Source of the DNA: Ottelia alismoides
Lineage: Eukaryota > Streptophyta > Magnoliopsida > Alismatales > Hydrocharitaceae
Direction: 5' to 3'
Assembly (NCBI GenBank): GCA_037367405.1
Contig: JAZKJV010006940.1
Location: forward strand, 186,001-250,000
Length of the DNA: 64,000 bases
Shown: positions 36,330 to 49,069 of the stretch, piece by piece
How the letters are laid out: each line of letters begins with the position of its first letter
Numbering within the stretch: the first letter of the stretch is position 1
Position numbers and translations under genes: made by a program
The notes under the pieces: generated by a model
Databases searched by the model: none
Seen by the model: the letters and a program-made list of their open reading frames with translations, nothing else
What the model was told of the DNA's origin: nothing

Positions 36330-38612
36330 AATGATCTGACATATTAATGAGATCTATAGACTAGTAAGATATGAAACTTTATATTGTCTGAAATTTCAAA
36401 TCTTACATACTTATGAATATTATACCAAAGTAAATGTCTAATACACCCTTCTCTGAGAATGGTGTAAGATGTCAAGGCATTCAGGATCTCATACATATTG
36501 ATGTATGCGTATCATCTATATCATAATAAATATTATGGATATGTGATATATATTGATGTATTTGTGATATGAGACTCTTTCCCTTCACCTTAGAAAAGTT
36601 TTGAAATGTTCAGAGATTTCACGATTTGGTTTAGAACCAAAGTTTGAAGGAAGATGAAATGAATTTGATCTTACCTAGGTAGATCATACCTATTAGATGA
36701 ATTCAATGGAGATATGACTATCATTCCTTTCTCACTCCTCATGATACACCTAAACTCAATATAGTTGTAGGGGGATACATTAGATCATGTTTGACGTGAT
36801 TTGATCATTGATGAATATTAGCATAATTACCTCTTAGTTTTCTAAGTATATATGCAATAGAGACTACAATATATAAGGTTCCGTGCAAGTAAGTTGATCT
36901 AGCACCAGAGAGTGCTACTTCATTAGGAAAATAAAGGATGGTATTGGATACCTATTTTATGACCTTGAGATTCTTAAAAGATTTCATCTCTAATGAAGTG
37001 ATTCTTAGAGGATGACTCTCTTGAGAATCAAGATAAAAATGAAGTGAAGGAACCCATTTAATCTTGAGAAGATAATGAGGCTCCTAAAATCGGACCCTAA
37101 AAGGACAATTAAAGACGAAACACTGATACCTCTTCAAACGAGTTTGAGGATGGATTCCATATGTCAGTTAAGTCTGAGAATATGACTTCATGTGATGAAG
37201 CTTCTGAAGATCATGACATGGAAACATGGATGTCAGCAATAAAGTCTAAAGTAGACTTCATATACAAATGTTGCATATGGACCCTCGAGGATCCACCTAT
37301 ATGGGTAAGACCCGTTAAGGTATAAGTGGATCTTCAAGAGAAATAGGAAACATGATGAGAAGGTAGAGACCTTAAAAGTACGGCTCGTATCCTCAATATA
37401 CACACAAAAAAAGACATCGCTTGCGGTGAGACTTGCTTTCTAGTGACCCTACTTAAACCCATCTGAATATTGCTAACTATAGCTACACAACTTGACTTTG
37501 ACATCTTCAAGATGGAAGTCAATATTGCATTCCTCTATGAATACCTCTCTAAGGATATTCACATGAAATAGCCCCAGGGCTTCATGGTTGAGGAAAGAAA
37601 GATGTACAAGCTGAAGAACTCCATCTATGGACTCAAATAAGCTTCTTGTATATGGAACATTAGATTCGATGAAATTATAAATGCTATGATCTCAGATAGA
37701 ATCTTGATGAACCATGTGAAGCTCAGTGAGAGTGCCAATGTGTTCATCATGCTAAATGTAGATGATATCATAATCATCTAGAGTGATATAATGATAATAA
37801 TAAGTGTTTTATAGACTGACTATTCCATACCTTGAGATATCATCTCAAGGATCCCTATTATATCTTAGTTCTGAAGTTGTTCAGAAGCGGAGAAAAGAGT
37901 GTATTGGGTCCGTCACATTAGTGGTACACCTTGGGCATGTTCTATTTTCTAGAAAATTCCAAGAAAGACTTCCCTTAAGATATGGTATTGACCTATCTAA
38001 AAAGGGATAGCACCTCAAAGAGTTGAGGATGTGAATATCAAAGCAATATGCCATAATGCATCAGCTTTGGGAAGCTCAGTGTATGCTGGATGTGTACAAA
38101 AGTCAAATGTCTGCCATGCAGTAGGAGTAGTAAGATGTTACTAATCCGACTATGGAGATAAAACACTTGATTGCAGTAATGACAATATCTTCAAAGATGG
38201 CAAGACTTTTTGAGATAGTGATCTTAAAGTCTTATCGTCAAGAAATTAAGACTTTATAGACGGAGATCTAAAAGGTCTTAACTGCGGATACCTTAGAAGA
38301 TAGAGATCTCCTAGAATAAAGCTATTCTGATAAGGATAATGGAAGTAATGGTTATAATTATTATTGAGCTGTAGTTTCAAGGACACTATAACTAACGATA
38401 TTGAGTATTGGTTGCATAAGATGCAACATTCGCATTGGATGCGAGCAATGTTACCGGGAGATATGCAAGTGCCGTAAAAGGACTTAGTGTAGTCTCTTGG
38501 GAACATAGTGACGATCAGCTTAACTAGCTATTTTTCTAAATAGCCTATGATTGTCACATGAGTGCGGGTTTAAATATTATCCCATTAATGGCTCTTTGGG
38601 CTAGTAGGAGAT
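36330..38612 (+). pseudogene. E1 pol pseudogene (GAG-pre-integrase, integrase, RT, RNase H remnants)
   Basis: A GAG-pre-integrase remnant lies near 36340-36510. The RT is clearest at 37500-37790: a FLYEYLSKDIHMK segment, PQGFMVEERK, KNSIYGLK, ASCIWNIRFDEI and LNVDDIIII, the copia YVDD box read as NVDD. Stops replace the expected glutamines at 37569-37571 (TAG) and 37638-37640 (TAA). RNase H remnants (KHLIAV) follow at about 38160. The region ends at a purine-rich tract, AGTAGGAGAT, just before the 3' LTR. Confidence 0.82.
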
Positions 38613-41255
38613 TGTTGGACATGCAAGCCCACGATGAGCCATTATGCAATAAATATTATTGCAAATATCATTCCTGATCTAAAATAAAGAATAACTAATT
38701 TGCACAATAGGTCCCATAGTACAATTAGGGTTATGTACTATGGGCATCTTAATGATCATACGGTTGTTGATTCAATTATTGAATCATAGAGGCTGGTGCT
38801 TGGATGAATATCTAAAGAGTTAGATTGAGGACTCATCAAGCACCGTCAAATGATTATTAAGAAATGATCTCCAACCTGATAAGGAGATGGCAACCCTTTC
38901 TCTAAAGGCTGATATCTAACCGACCTCCTGATGTAGATCCTCTGCATAGGAATAGAGATTCGAAGGTGTTAGATAAGTTAGGTCAAAGAGTTGACTTAAC
39001 GAGATCAAGATAATCAAAGACCTATGTCGTATGTTGTCATGATATAGGCACGCATCCTTTGACCAGAGACAGATGTGTTACTATATGTTTGATTATGTAC
39101 GTTTGGCAGACTAAGAGGTTGATGACCTAACCAAGGTCCATAAACCGGCGCGTTGGTGTGCATGCAAGGGCATATGAGTTATACGATCTCTCAAAGGGAT
39201 CATACAGGTTCATTGATGAACCGGAAGATATGAACTCACTCATGATATATTGGGAAGATCAAATTCCGTGCACGGTTGTCTTGCTTTGGAAGCTTGACTG
39301 AATTTGTAAGGTTTAATATATGCTTTTGCAAAGTATATGATCAACACCTAGGTATGATATGTGATTTTGGAAAGTATATGATCGATACCAACTCCCAGTG
39401 ATCGAATGAGAAACTTAATGATAAATTCCTAAAGGAGATAGTCTAAAAGAGATCTAAAATTTTGGGTTTACTCAGGGTCTTCCAGTATACAGGACGCACA
39501 TGTATTGGGAATACCTGAGGGTGATGTGATTATAAACGATTGTAAAACTATGATGCTTCCATTCCGAGGGAGTGATGAAACAAGTCTGGATTTTTGTGAC
39601 TCCTCTCATAGAGAAGTAATCTGATCTTAGTCTAAATGTTAGACCTTGATCTGAATGTGACTTAGATACAATGAGAAGATTAGATTTGCGGTCTTGATTT
39701 AATCAAGCATTTATGAGAGGTCCGCAAGATCTGAATTTGAGATGTGACCTCAATATCCAAGTCGCTACACGTGGAACAATACAATCGTCGTGTCCTTATC
39801 TCCAAGTATCCGTGGAGAAAGTGCATTGTTCTTGAAAGGGTTCAAGGATAATTTCACTATTGATATATGTATCCGAGCATTGAGAAAATGGATAATTAAA
39901 TGTGATTTAATTATCATGAATAATATGAATTTGATTCATATTATAATGAGAGCTATCTAAGATAATTAAATGTGATTTCATTATCAAAGATGTGAATAAT
40001 GTGAATATGATTCATGTTATTTGTGCACATGAGAATAGAGATCCAAGATGATTAAATATAATTTATATACCAAGGATATGATTAATGTGGATATCACTAT
40101 CCACAATCATGGATATTATAAATATGATTTATAATATGATGGAGAGATTTAATTGTAAACAGAATTACAAATTATATGTTGTTGTGAATAGGATTCACAA
40201 TAACAATTAATTGTAAATCTAATTTACATATTATGTTGGATGTATGAATATGATTCATATTTATCAATGACATGATTGATGTTTTCACAAATTTAATTTA
40301 GAATTATTTTTGTAAAGATAAATACAACAATAGTTGTTGCATTTTATCCTATAATATATATATATATATAAAGGAAGGCAAAACCACTAGCAAGGTGGTC
40401 ATCCACCTTGACCGAAGTCAAAGGGGAGGACGACCACACTCCTTTTAGGATGGTGGTTGCCTCCCTTATTATCTATTTATTATTATTGAAATTAAAATGA
40501 ATTAATTTGTATATTGATAAAAGGATATAATTAGTTTATTTTAATTAAATTTATTGTTGCAAATTTGTAGCAACAAATCATGGCCATTGATTAATAACCT
40601 CTTAATATAAATCGCTGGATTAAGAGGGCACATGGATTGAGATCCATATAAATCCAACTAATATAAAAGGAAGGGTAGCCCTTACATAGACAACACATTT
40701 AATTTCAAGAGGAATTAAAACTCTCTCCGTCTTTCTCTCTACACGCCAACCCTCTCTATCTCTCTCATTGTGGCTGTCCACCATGGAGCCCTATAGAGAG
40801 TCACCATCGCTACATCATCGTCATTATGTTGTCGGATTGTTTGCTCATGGATCTCTGTCTCCTTCGGTATACCTTTGACGTGAAGAATATATTGGATCTC
40901 GTGTGACGAGATCAGATGATTTATCGCTTGGATCATCAACATGGATTGCGAGGAGCATATGTCTCATCAACGCGCTCGCAAGTGTCTCCTCCGTAGGATC
41001 GGACTTGAGACAGGAGGTTTCTTCATTTAGAGACTCGATCACAACCATACTTCAAGAGGTAAAGAGGTAAACCTGATACTTGTTTATGGTTTAGATTAAA
41101 TGATCCGAGAAGTGTTCCTGGATCATGTGGTTTCATCGTTGAAATTTTTTAAATTCCTCTGCCTCGAGCACCTAGTACGACTAGTCTCTTCTGATTGCAT
41201 ACGATGCGATCCTCATGCTTCCGTGATGTGCTTAAGGACTTTCCCATATCCTTCA
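38613..41255 (+). mobile_element. E1 3' LTR
   Basis: It starts TGTTGGACATGCAAG after the polypurine tract and ends ATCCTTCA (2643 bp). The promoter box is ATATAAAAGG at 40661-40670. Confidence 0.88.
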
Positions 41256-43454
41256 ACATCCTATTATGCGTCGATTGTGCCAGCCATAGGATCGGATGAG
41301 GAAGAAGAAGACGGAGGATCCGTACTAGCTACCACCAGCCACTGTCACCAGCAAAAGGACCAAAAAATTCAGCAAAAGGAAAAAAAATAAAAAATAGAAT
41401 AGCAACCAAGGCGGAGTTGAGATGACCAAGGAGATGCTAGCACCAACAATTGATCCCATGCCGATTGACGAAGCTGAATTTCTAGCTTTTCTTCCAACGT
41501 CACCTACCTTTTTAGATGATGGCTTACCATCTTCTAGCCAGTCATTTGTAAATGTTGATTCTGATGTACATAAAAACAATGCTTTTGATTCTATGAATGT
41601 TCCTTTTTCCTGATGCTATTTAAAAATCCAAAAAAATAAAAAAGTGAAAAGTGCATTGTCTGATCCATCAATTCTGGAGATTATTCAGAATTTGGTTTTG
41701 GAAGTGCCCTTAATGAAAGCCATGGAATATATGTCTGCAATCAAGAAAGGATTGAAAGAGGCATGTACAACAGAGTGTCAACCCTGCAAGAACCGACGCG
41801 ACAGAGTCAAGAAGCACATCTTGACCATGGCTACAGTCAATGCCAGCAGCAACCTCCGTAAGAACAATCTAGACAAAGTAGCACCTTTGATCAGATGAAA
41901 CATTCGAGCAAACTCTTCTTGATAGAAACTCTTCAATTAACCTCATGCTCGCCTCATTGCTCACAGAATTTGGGCTGGGTCCGCTCGAGCTGACATACAT
42001 GATCCTACAGATTGCTGATTGATCCATTAAGCATCCCAAAGGGTTGTTGGAGGACGTTATTGTGATGGTGCAGGATATGCACTTCCCAATGGACTTTGTT
42101 GTCCTAGATATGGACTCTACTGCCCCATTTCTCCATACACCCATTATCCTTGGTCGGTCGTTCCTTTGAACAGCCAAGGCGGTTGTTGACTATGGTTCTG
42201 GGAAGATCACGTTCATCTCATGCAGTGACAGGCTCACCATATATATGATCAATGAGCCAAAATGTGTATCTAATGAAAGCCAAGCAGAACCACTTTGTAG
42301 CAGACAGTGACATTATTGTAAAAATCAGAGATACATAATCATCTTTGAATAACACATGGACTCTGGAAATCCCATCTTCTAAGGAGGACCTAGAAAGCAC
42401 AGTTGATACATGATCAGATGTCAACTTGGAGGACAATTCCAATTTGTTGACGCGTCTTTTTGATTCAAAAGATCCATGCAAGTTTGAACATGATAAATTC
42501 ATTGATGATTTGTTCGGCACATTGTCTACTGAGCCACGAGTGACCGAGGTGAGCAGCACCTCCAGTATTTTGGCAGAACAAGAACCTACCAGCACTGTTT
42601 CTGAAGTGTCCGAGAAGTAAGTTCGTGCAGAACATGAATTAAAGCAGCTTTCGACAAGCCTCAAGTATGCTTTGCTTGCGGTTCTAGAGAAGATGTAACT
42701 GGTAATCATCAACAGTAGGCTGACCCCATATCAAGAATCTCGATTGCTCGAGGTTCTAGAGAAAAATCGCAAGGCACTTGATTGGAATGTATCAGACCTC
42801 CATGGGATCAATCCTGCTCCGTGTTCACGCCACATCTATTTGGAAGATGACGCCAAGTCGTCCTGAGAATTTCAAAGAAGATTGAACCCTAACTTGTGGG
42901 ACGTCATCATGAAAGAAATCAGAAAATGGTATGATGGCGGCTTCATTTATCCCATCTCTGACTCCAAATGGGTGAGTCTCTTGCTTGTAGTTCCGAAGAA
43001 ATCAGGGATCACCGTAGTCACTAATGAAAGAGGAGAGGAGATTTCTACTTAAGTACCAACATCATGGCGTGTGTGTGGATTATCGCTCCCTGAATATCAC
43101 AACAAAGAAGGACTACTTCCACTTGCCATTTATTGATCAGGTGTTAGAAAGATTGGTTGGCAATGAATTCTTCTGCTTCTTGATGGGTATTTCGGGTACA
43201 ACCAAGTGAAAATCGCCCTAGAAGACCACCTTCACTTGCCCGTTCGACACTTATGCTTTCAGGAGAATGCCCATTGGTCCGTGCAATGCACTTGCCACAT
43301 TCCAAAGGTGCATGCTTGCAGTTTTCACTGATATGGTTGACAGTTTTCTCGAGGTGTTTATGGACGACTTCTCGATCTATAGTTATGACTTCGCTTCTTG
43401 TCTTAAGCACCTAGACTATGTGCTTCAGAAATATCGTGAAATAAATCATGTACT
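41256..43454 (+). pseudogene. G1 protease and N-terminal reverse transcriptase (middle part of the gypsy coding region)
   Basis: The region continues G1 coding after E1. An Asp/Leu-rich linker (41422-41613) follows. The retropepsin is at about 41890-42240 (LLDRNSSINLM, then FVVLDMDSTAPF and IILGRSFL). The usual DTG catalytic triplet reads DRN, so the protease is dead. RT follows from about 42700 (LTPYQESRLLEVL, GGFIYPISDSKWVS, VVPKKSG, VDYRSLN) and includes FMDD at 43360, the normal active-site form in Tat/Athila elements. Stops at about 42865 and 43207 and a frameshift near 43050 break it. E2 interrupts the RT at 43455. Confidence 0.87.
43450..43454. repeat. Left target-site duplication GTACT of E2
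   Basis: A perfect match to 54034-54038. Confidence 0.92.
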
Positions 43455-46094
43455 TGTTGGACATGCGAGCCCACGGCGAGCCATTATGCAATAAATGTTA
43501 TTGCAATTCACTCCTTAATCTGAAATAAAGAGTACATAATTTGCATAATAGGTCCCCTAGTACAATTAGGGTTATGTACCATGGCCATCTTAATGATCAT
43601 ACAACTGTTGATTCAATTATTGAACCATAGAGGCTGGTGCTTAGATGAATATCTAATGAGTTATATTGAGGACTCATCAAGCACCGTCAAATGATTATTA
43701 AGAGATGATCTCCAGCCTGAGTAGGAGATGGCAATCCTATCTCATTTAGGTTGATATCTGATTGACCTCTTGATGCAGGTTCTCTGCATAGGAATAGAGA
43801 TTCGGAGGTGTCGGATGAGTTAGGTCAAAGAGTTGACTTAAAGAGATCGAGATAACCTAAGTCCTATATCATAAGTTGTCATGATATAGGCACACTTCCT
43901 CTGACCGGAGACAGATGTGTTACTATATGTCTGAGTATGTACATTTGGCAGACCAATAGGTTGATGACCTAATCAAGGTCTATACACCGACGCACTGGTG
44001 TGCATATAAGGGCATAATGAGTAATACGATCTCTCAAAGGGATCATACAGGTTCAGTTACTGAACCGGAAGACATGAGCTCACTCATGAGATATTGGGAA
44101 GAATCAAATTCCATGCGCATTGTCGTCTCGCTTTGGAAGCTTGAGTGAATTTGTTTGTTTGATATATACTTTTGGAAAGTATATGATCAAGACCTAGGTA
44201 TGATATATGCTTTTGGAAAGTATATGATCGATATCGACTCCCAATGATCGAATGAGAAACTTACTGATAAAACCCTGAAGTAGACAGTATAAAGTTGATC
44301 TAATACTTCGGGTTTATTCTGAGTCTTCCAGTATGCAGGATGTACATGTATTGGGAATACCTGAGGGTGATGTGATCATAAACGATTGTATAACCATAAC
44401 GCTTCCATTCCTAGGGAGTGATGAAACGAGTCTGGATTTTAGTGACTCCTCTCAGTAGAGAAGTAATCTGATCTTAGTCCAAATGTTGGACATTGATCTG
44501 AATGTGATTCAGATGCAATGAGAAGATTAGATTTGCGGTCTTGATTTAATCAAGCATCTATGGGAGGCCCGCGATCTGGATTTGAGATATGATCTCAATA
44601 TCCATGTCGCTATACGTAGAACAATACAATCGCCCTGTCCTTATCTCCAAGTATTCGTGGAGAAAGCGCATTATCTTTGAAAGAGTTCATGGATAATTAT
44701 ATTGTTGATATATGTATCCGAGCATTGAGAAAATGGATAATTAAATGTGATTTAATTATCATGAGTAATATGAATTTTATTCATATTATAAAGAGAGTTA
44801 TCTGAGATAATTAAATGTGATTTAATTATCAAAGATGTAAATAATGTGAATGTGATTCATATTATTTGAGAACAGGAGAATAAAGATCCAAGATGATTAA
44901 ATATGATTTAATTATCATGGATATGAATAATGTGGATAGCAATATCCATATTAGTCATATATATTATAAATGTGATTTATAATATATAAGAGAGAGATAT
45001 TTGTAATTTACATTTGTTAACTAAATGTTAATGTGAATTGGATTCACATTGGATATTGAATAGAAAATGTAATTTACATTTTGTTTTGGGTTGTGAATAT
45101 GATTCACAAAATTTTCAATGGCAAGATTACAATGTCTACAAAATAATTGTGAATTATTTTTGTAGAATAATTTGCAACAAAAGCTGTTGCAAATAATGGA
45201 GATTGCGTAAGAGATAAAATAGCCACCTTCCTAATGGAGGAGGGTGGACGACCACCACTCCCATTAGGAAAGGGAGGCCATCCCCCCTCTCAACATGGAA
45301 GGAGGCTTTTCTCTCTTCCATTATCTCCATGTATTGATGATTTAATTTTGTGATTAAATTGTGTTGATTTATCAACATATATTTAATTTAAATTAAATTA
45401 ATTGTTGTTGTTTTTACCAACACAAATCTTAGCCATTAAAAGAAACACAATCAATGAGAGCCATTGGATTTGTGTTGTCCCATGGATTGAGATCCATGGA
45501 TCCCAAAACCCTATAAAAGGAGAGGCACCCCATTGCTCTTCTTTACACACAATGCTTGAGAAGCATCTCTCTCTCTTCTCTCTACTCGACATCCCTCTCT
45601 CTCCCTCTCATGTGGCCGTCCACCATGGATGACCTAAGAGAGGTTCTCCATCGCCGCGGCATCGTCATTATGCTGCTCGTTCTTCTGCTCGTGGATCTCC
45701 GTCTCCTTCAGCGCGCCTCGCTCGTGAAGAAGACGTCAGATCTCGTGTGTCGAGATCAGGAGATCCGTCGCTTGGATCATCAACATGGATTGCGAGAAGC
45801 ACACGGTTCATCCCCGCGCTTGGAAGCGTCTCCTCCGTCGGATCGGACTTGAGACAGGAGGTCTCTTCGTTTAGAGACTCGATCGCAACCACTCTTCAAG
45901 AGGTAATCCTATTGATTGTTTGTGGTTTAGACGAAATGATCCGAGAAGTGCTCTTGGATCATGTGGTTTCGTCGTATGAAAATTTTTTAAATTCCGTTGC
46001 ATCGAGCAACTAGTGCGACTAGTCGCTCCTTTGTCGTATTCGATACGACGCTCACGCTTCCATGATGCGCTTGAGGATCTAACCATATCCTTCA
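43455..46094 (+). mobile_element. E2 5' LTR
   Basis: It starts TGTTGGACATGCGAG and ends ATATCCTTCA. The promoter box is CTATAAAAGG at 45511-45520, with CT-rich leader sequence at 45565-45610. The short open frames at 45402-46013 recur in the 3' LTR and are part of the LTR, not genes. Confidence 0.93.
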
Positions 46095-46096
46095 AG

Positions 46097-46108
46097 TGGT
46101 ATCAGAGC
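46097..46108 (+). other. E2 primer-binding site
   Basis: TGGTATCAGAGC, a perfect complement to the initiator tRNA-Met 3' end, two bases after the LTR. Confidence 0.92.
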
Positions 46109-47233
46109 CTTAGGTCGACGGTTTCGAATATGATTCGCTAACCGAGGATGACTTGGGTTCGTTAAGGTCGCGAAAGTTTTCTTCGCATTTGATTTCGCAT
46201 AATCTGTTTAGTAAATAAATTCGGAACTGTTTAAATTATTTAAACACAAATTTAATACTTGGATTTTGTTCCTCATTAAATAAGAAAACCATAGGATCTG
46301 AGTTTACATAAATCGGATTTCGTTTGCTCTAGATATGGTTGTTTTAATGAACATGTATTCAATGTTACGGGAACTGCGAATAACGTAATTAAGGAGTTAA
46401 TTACTGTTTAGAGATGCCTCGAAATGCGTGCAAATCATATATGTTCTGTTGTAAATCAAGTTAGCAAACTATGGAAACTTACTTTGCTTAATTTGGATTT
46501 AAATTGATTGAGATATGCTAATTTTAGTAAGTAGGGGTCACTGCTGAAATTACTTTCCTAATCAAGAACCATGTGATTGTCAATTAATGAAATTAATTAT
46601 TAATTTCAAGAAATAATTATGGAAAAAATTTGAGAAATATTAGAAGATGATTATTTCTTTAATTGACTTGGCCTCAACCAATTAATTGATTAGATTTGAT
46701 CTAGATCATGATTGGAAACACAATTAACAAACTCCTTGCTTGAATAGGATTGGGAATTTGTCTAGCAAATTTCCTTATAATCAAAATTGTTTTGATTACT
46801 ATATGGTATAATTTCGGTTGAAGAACCGATGATCATCTCAAGTACAAATTAATCAATTTGGCGTTATCCTTTCCCGAGGCAGATATGGTGTCTAGTCGGG
46901 GATCGCTAGGGTAGCGGGTTGCAACGTATGCGGTCCGTCCCACTCCCGCCGGTACTGACCATGACATCGGGTAGGGCCGGGATAATATCCACGGGATTAA
47001 GTTGTATTTTTCTAATTATTAAAATACGAATTAATACGTATTTTGAGATAATACCATATATTCAAGTAAAATCAAGTTTGTTGATTGAATTGGATTGAAA
47101 AATTAATTTGATATGATTAAGTTAATTATATCCAATTAAGAACACTCTATTATGAATAGAGTTATCATTTCCCTTGGAAGAATTAATCGTAATGAATGTG
47201 ATTCATAATGATTAATTATAATTTGAATATGAT

Positions 47234-47449
47234 ATGGAGGATCACATAAGTGACATCCATGGTCTCCCTACAAGGCGAAGGGTTCCGTCGCCAGGGATTG
47301 TATATAGGAGACGCCTGTCCGAAGTGACAGCTCCTATATGCAAGCGCATCTGGATCGGGCTCTTTGCTTCTCGAAAGAGTAAGGCCGTATGCGTAGTGAC
47401 CCCAATATCGGATCCTTATATTATTGGGGCGATATTGGATTGCGCATAG
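47234..47449 (+). CDS. Small ORF in the E2 leader, conserved with E1 (71 codons)
   Basis: The frame starts MEDHISDIHGLPTRRRVPSP and ends AILDCA. It is the counterpart of 34556-34771, with substitutions only. No domain is recognised. It could be a small element-encoded protein or a chance frame in a conserved leader. Confidence 0.3.
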   Translation: MEDHISDIHGLPTRRRVPSPGIVYRRRLSEVTAPICKRIWIGLFASRKSKAVCVVTPISDPYIIGAILDCA

Positions 47450-49069
47450 CGAGTTTTATTCCTGTTGACGGTTGGTTCAATTAATGACGGGTCAACATCA
47501 CCTTAGGGGTGGTGGGCCCGGGTGTTAAAGACCGAATTGGGAGATGCAAGTTGGACTTGCAAGGCGGAATGTGTTCCCGCTTCTTTTTATCCGAGTTGCA
47601 GTTTCTCATATTATTGGGATGTAACAAAGATAAGAAAGGAGATCCCAGATCTTGCTGAGATATGATGGTAAGTATATCTCTTACATTGAAAGTGATTAAG
47701 GGAATGAACTTTCAGTATTGACAAGGCAAGACAACTTTGATATGAAAATTCCTAAATCAAAGTAAAATTATATATTTATATATTTATGCAAATTTCTTAT
47801 TTCAGATAATCCTTCATTAATCCCACTCAATGTTATACTCAATAATAACCAGTAAATATCATGGATTGGACCCTTGATCCAGATATTATGCTTGCAATTG
47901 GACACATAATGCATGTGGTTGCAATGTGCAAGTTTCCTCATAATAATGAGGAATGATAATTAAATAGATAATGGGACTAAAACCCTAGGGTTTGTATGTC
48001 TCTATAAGTCTTGATCTCATTGAATGTACTTTGGAAGTGACATGTCGATGATGATCGCAATTGTCAAATAATCCTTATAAAATCAATAAAGATATTCTGG
48101 CATACATATGTGCTCTTGACATTTAATCATGAATGACATGGTTCTCTGCATCATGTAGAATGGTAGCTCTATAAGAGATGATGTATTCAAATTGTTTGAG
48201 TACCTACCTGAACCTATGTTTTAAGAGTTTAGATGGATGTAGTTGATGAGTGTCATCATTCTACTGTCTATACTCATGAAGCTTCATAATATTCATATTG
48301 TATGAATTGGGTGAAACATGTATAAATGTCGAAACACTCTTACATTAAATTCTTTTGAATTTAACATAAGAGGTCCTTAGTCTTAAGCATTGGTTGTTTA
48401 TAGATAAAGGGAGCGCAGTGGAAGCATGGGTTGGACCCAAGCAAGAAGTATAATCAAAGAGTTGACTGTACTTCTGTGACTTCCATATGACATCCAAAGA
48501 GTTGGATAAATGCCAATACTGCAATAAATTGATGTGTTGATAGTATGACTATCAAATCTATCTAGAATATTTAGAGAAGGAATCAGATAGTACATCAGAA
48601 TAATCTACATATAATCATTGAAATTGACTTACTTATTTGATAAGATAAAGTCTAATAATTGTATCTCAATCTTCTAATGACACTTGCAATTGGTTGCATA
48701 TGTTTTAGAAGACTGGAAAATTTGATCTTAAGGTCTTTAGTTATCCTTGAGAATTTTGATGCAATTGTTGCAACAATCTCTTTTGGATTGATAGACTTAT
48801 TAATTTCAGTGGGAGAGCCCTTAGTCTCAGAGAATGTCTCTATGACCTAGATGTTAGAATACACTCGTTGTTTATTTCTATTTGTTGGATATAAACATGA
48901 ATTCTGTAATAAATCTATCATAAAGAGTTATGATGGAGATATTTCAGATAGTAATCTAAAATCTAGTGGACTCTATTAAATTAGAAAATTAATGAATGAT
49001 TAATTAAGATTTCTAATACTGAAAATTAAACCTTTAAATATCAATAGGAGGATAAAGATCATTTGACAA

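Larger units (their letters stand above)
30768..41255 (+). mobile_element. Full-length long-LTR copia element E1, inserted in G1
   Basis: The layout is 5' LTR 30768-33386, primer-binding site 33389-33400, internal region to 38612, and 3' LTR 38613-41255 (10.5 kb in all). Flanking TCATC (30763-30767) and ACATC (41256-41260) form an imperfect 5-bp duplication. The LTRs differ from each other more than those of E2 do, including small indels, so E1 is the older insertion. Removing it joins G1 gag to G1 protease. Confidence 0.88.

Noticed and set aside
45402..46013. Several 64-98 codon frames, repeated at 53342-53953
   Set aside because: They lie inside the E2 LTRs (promoter and leader) and recur only because the LTRs are copies.
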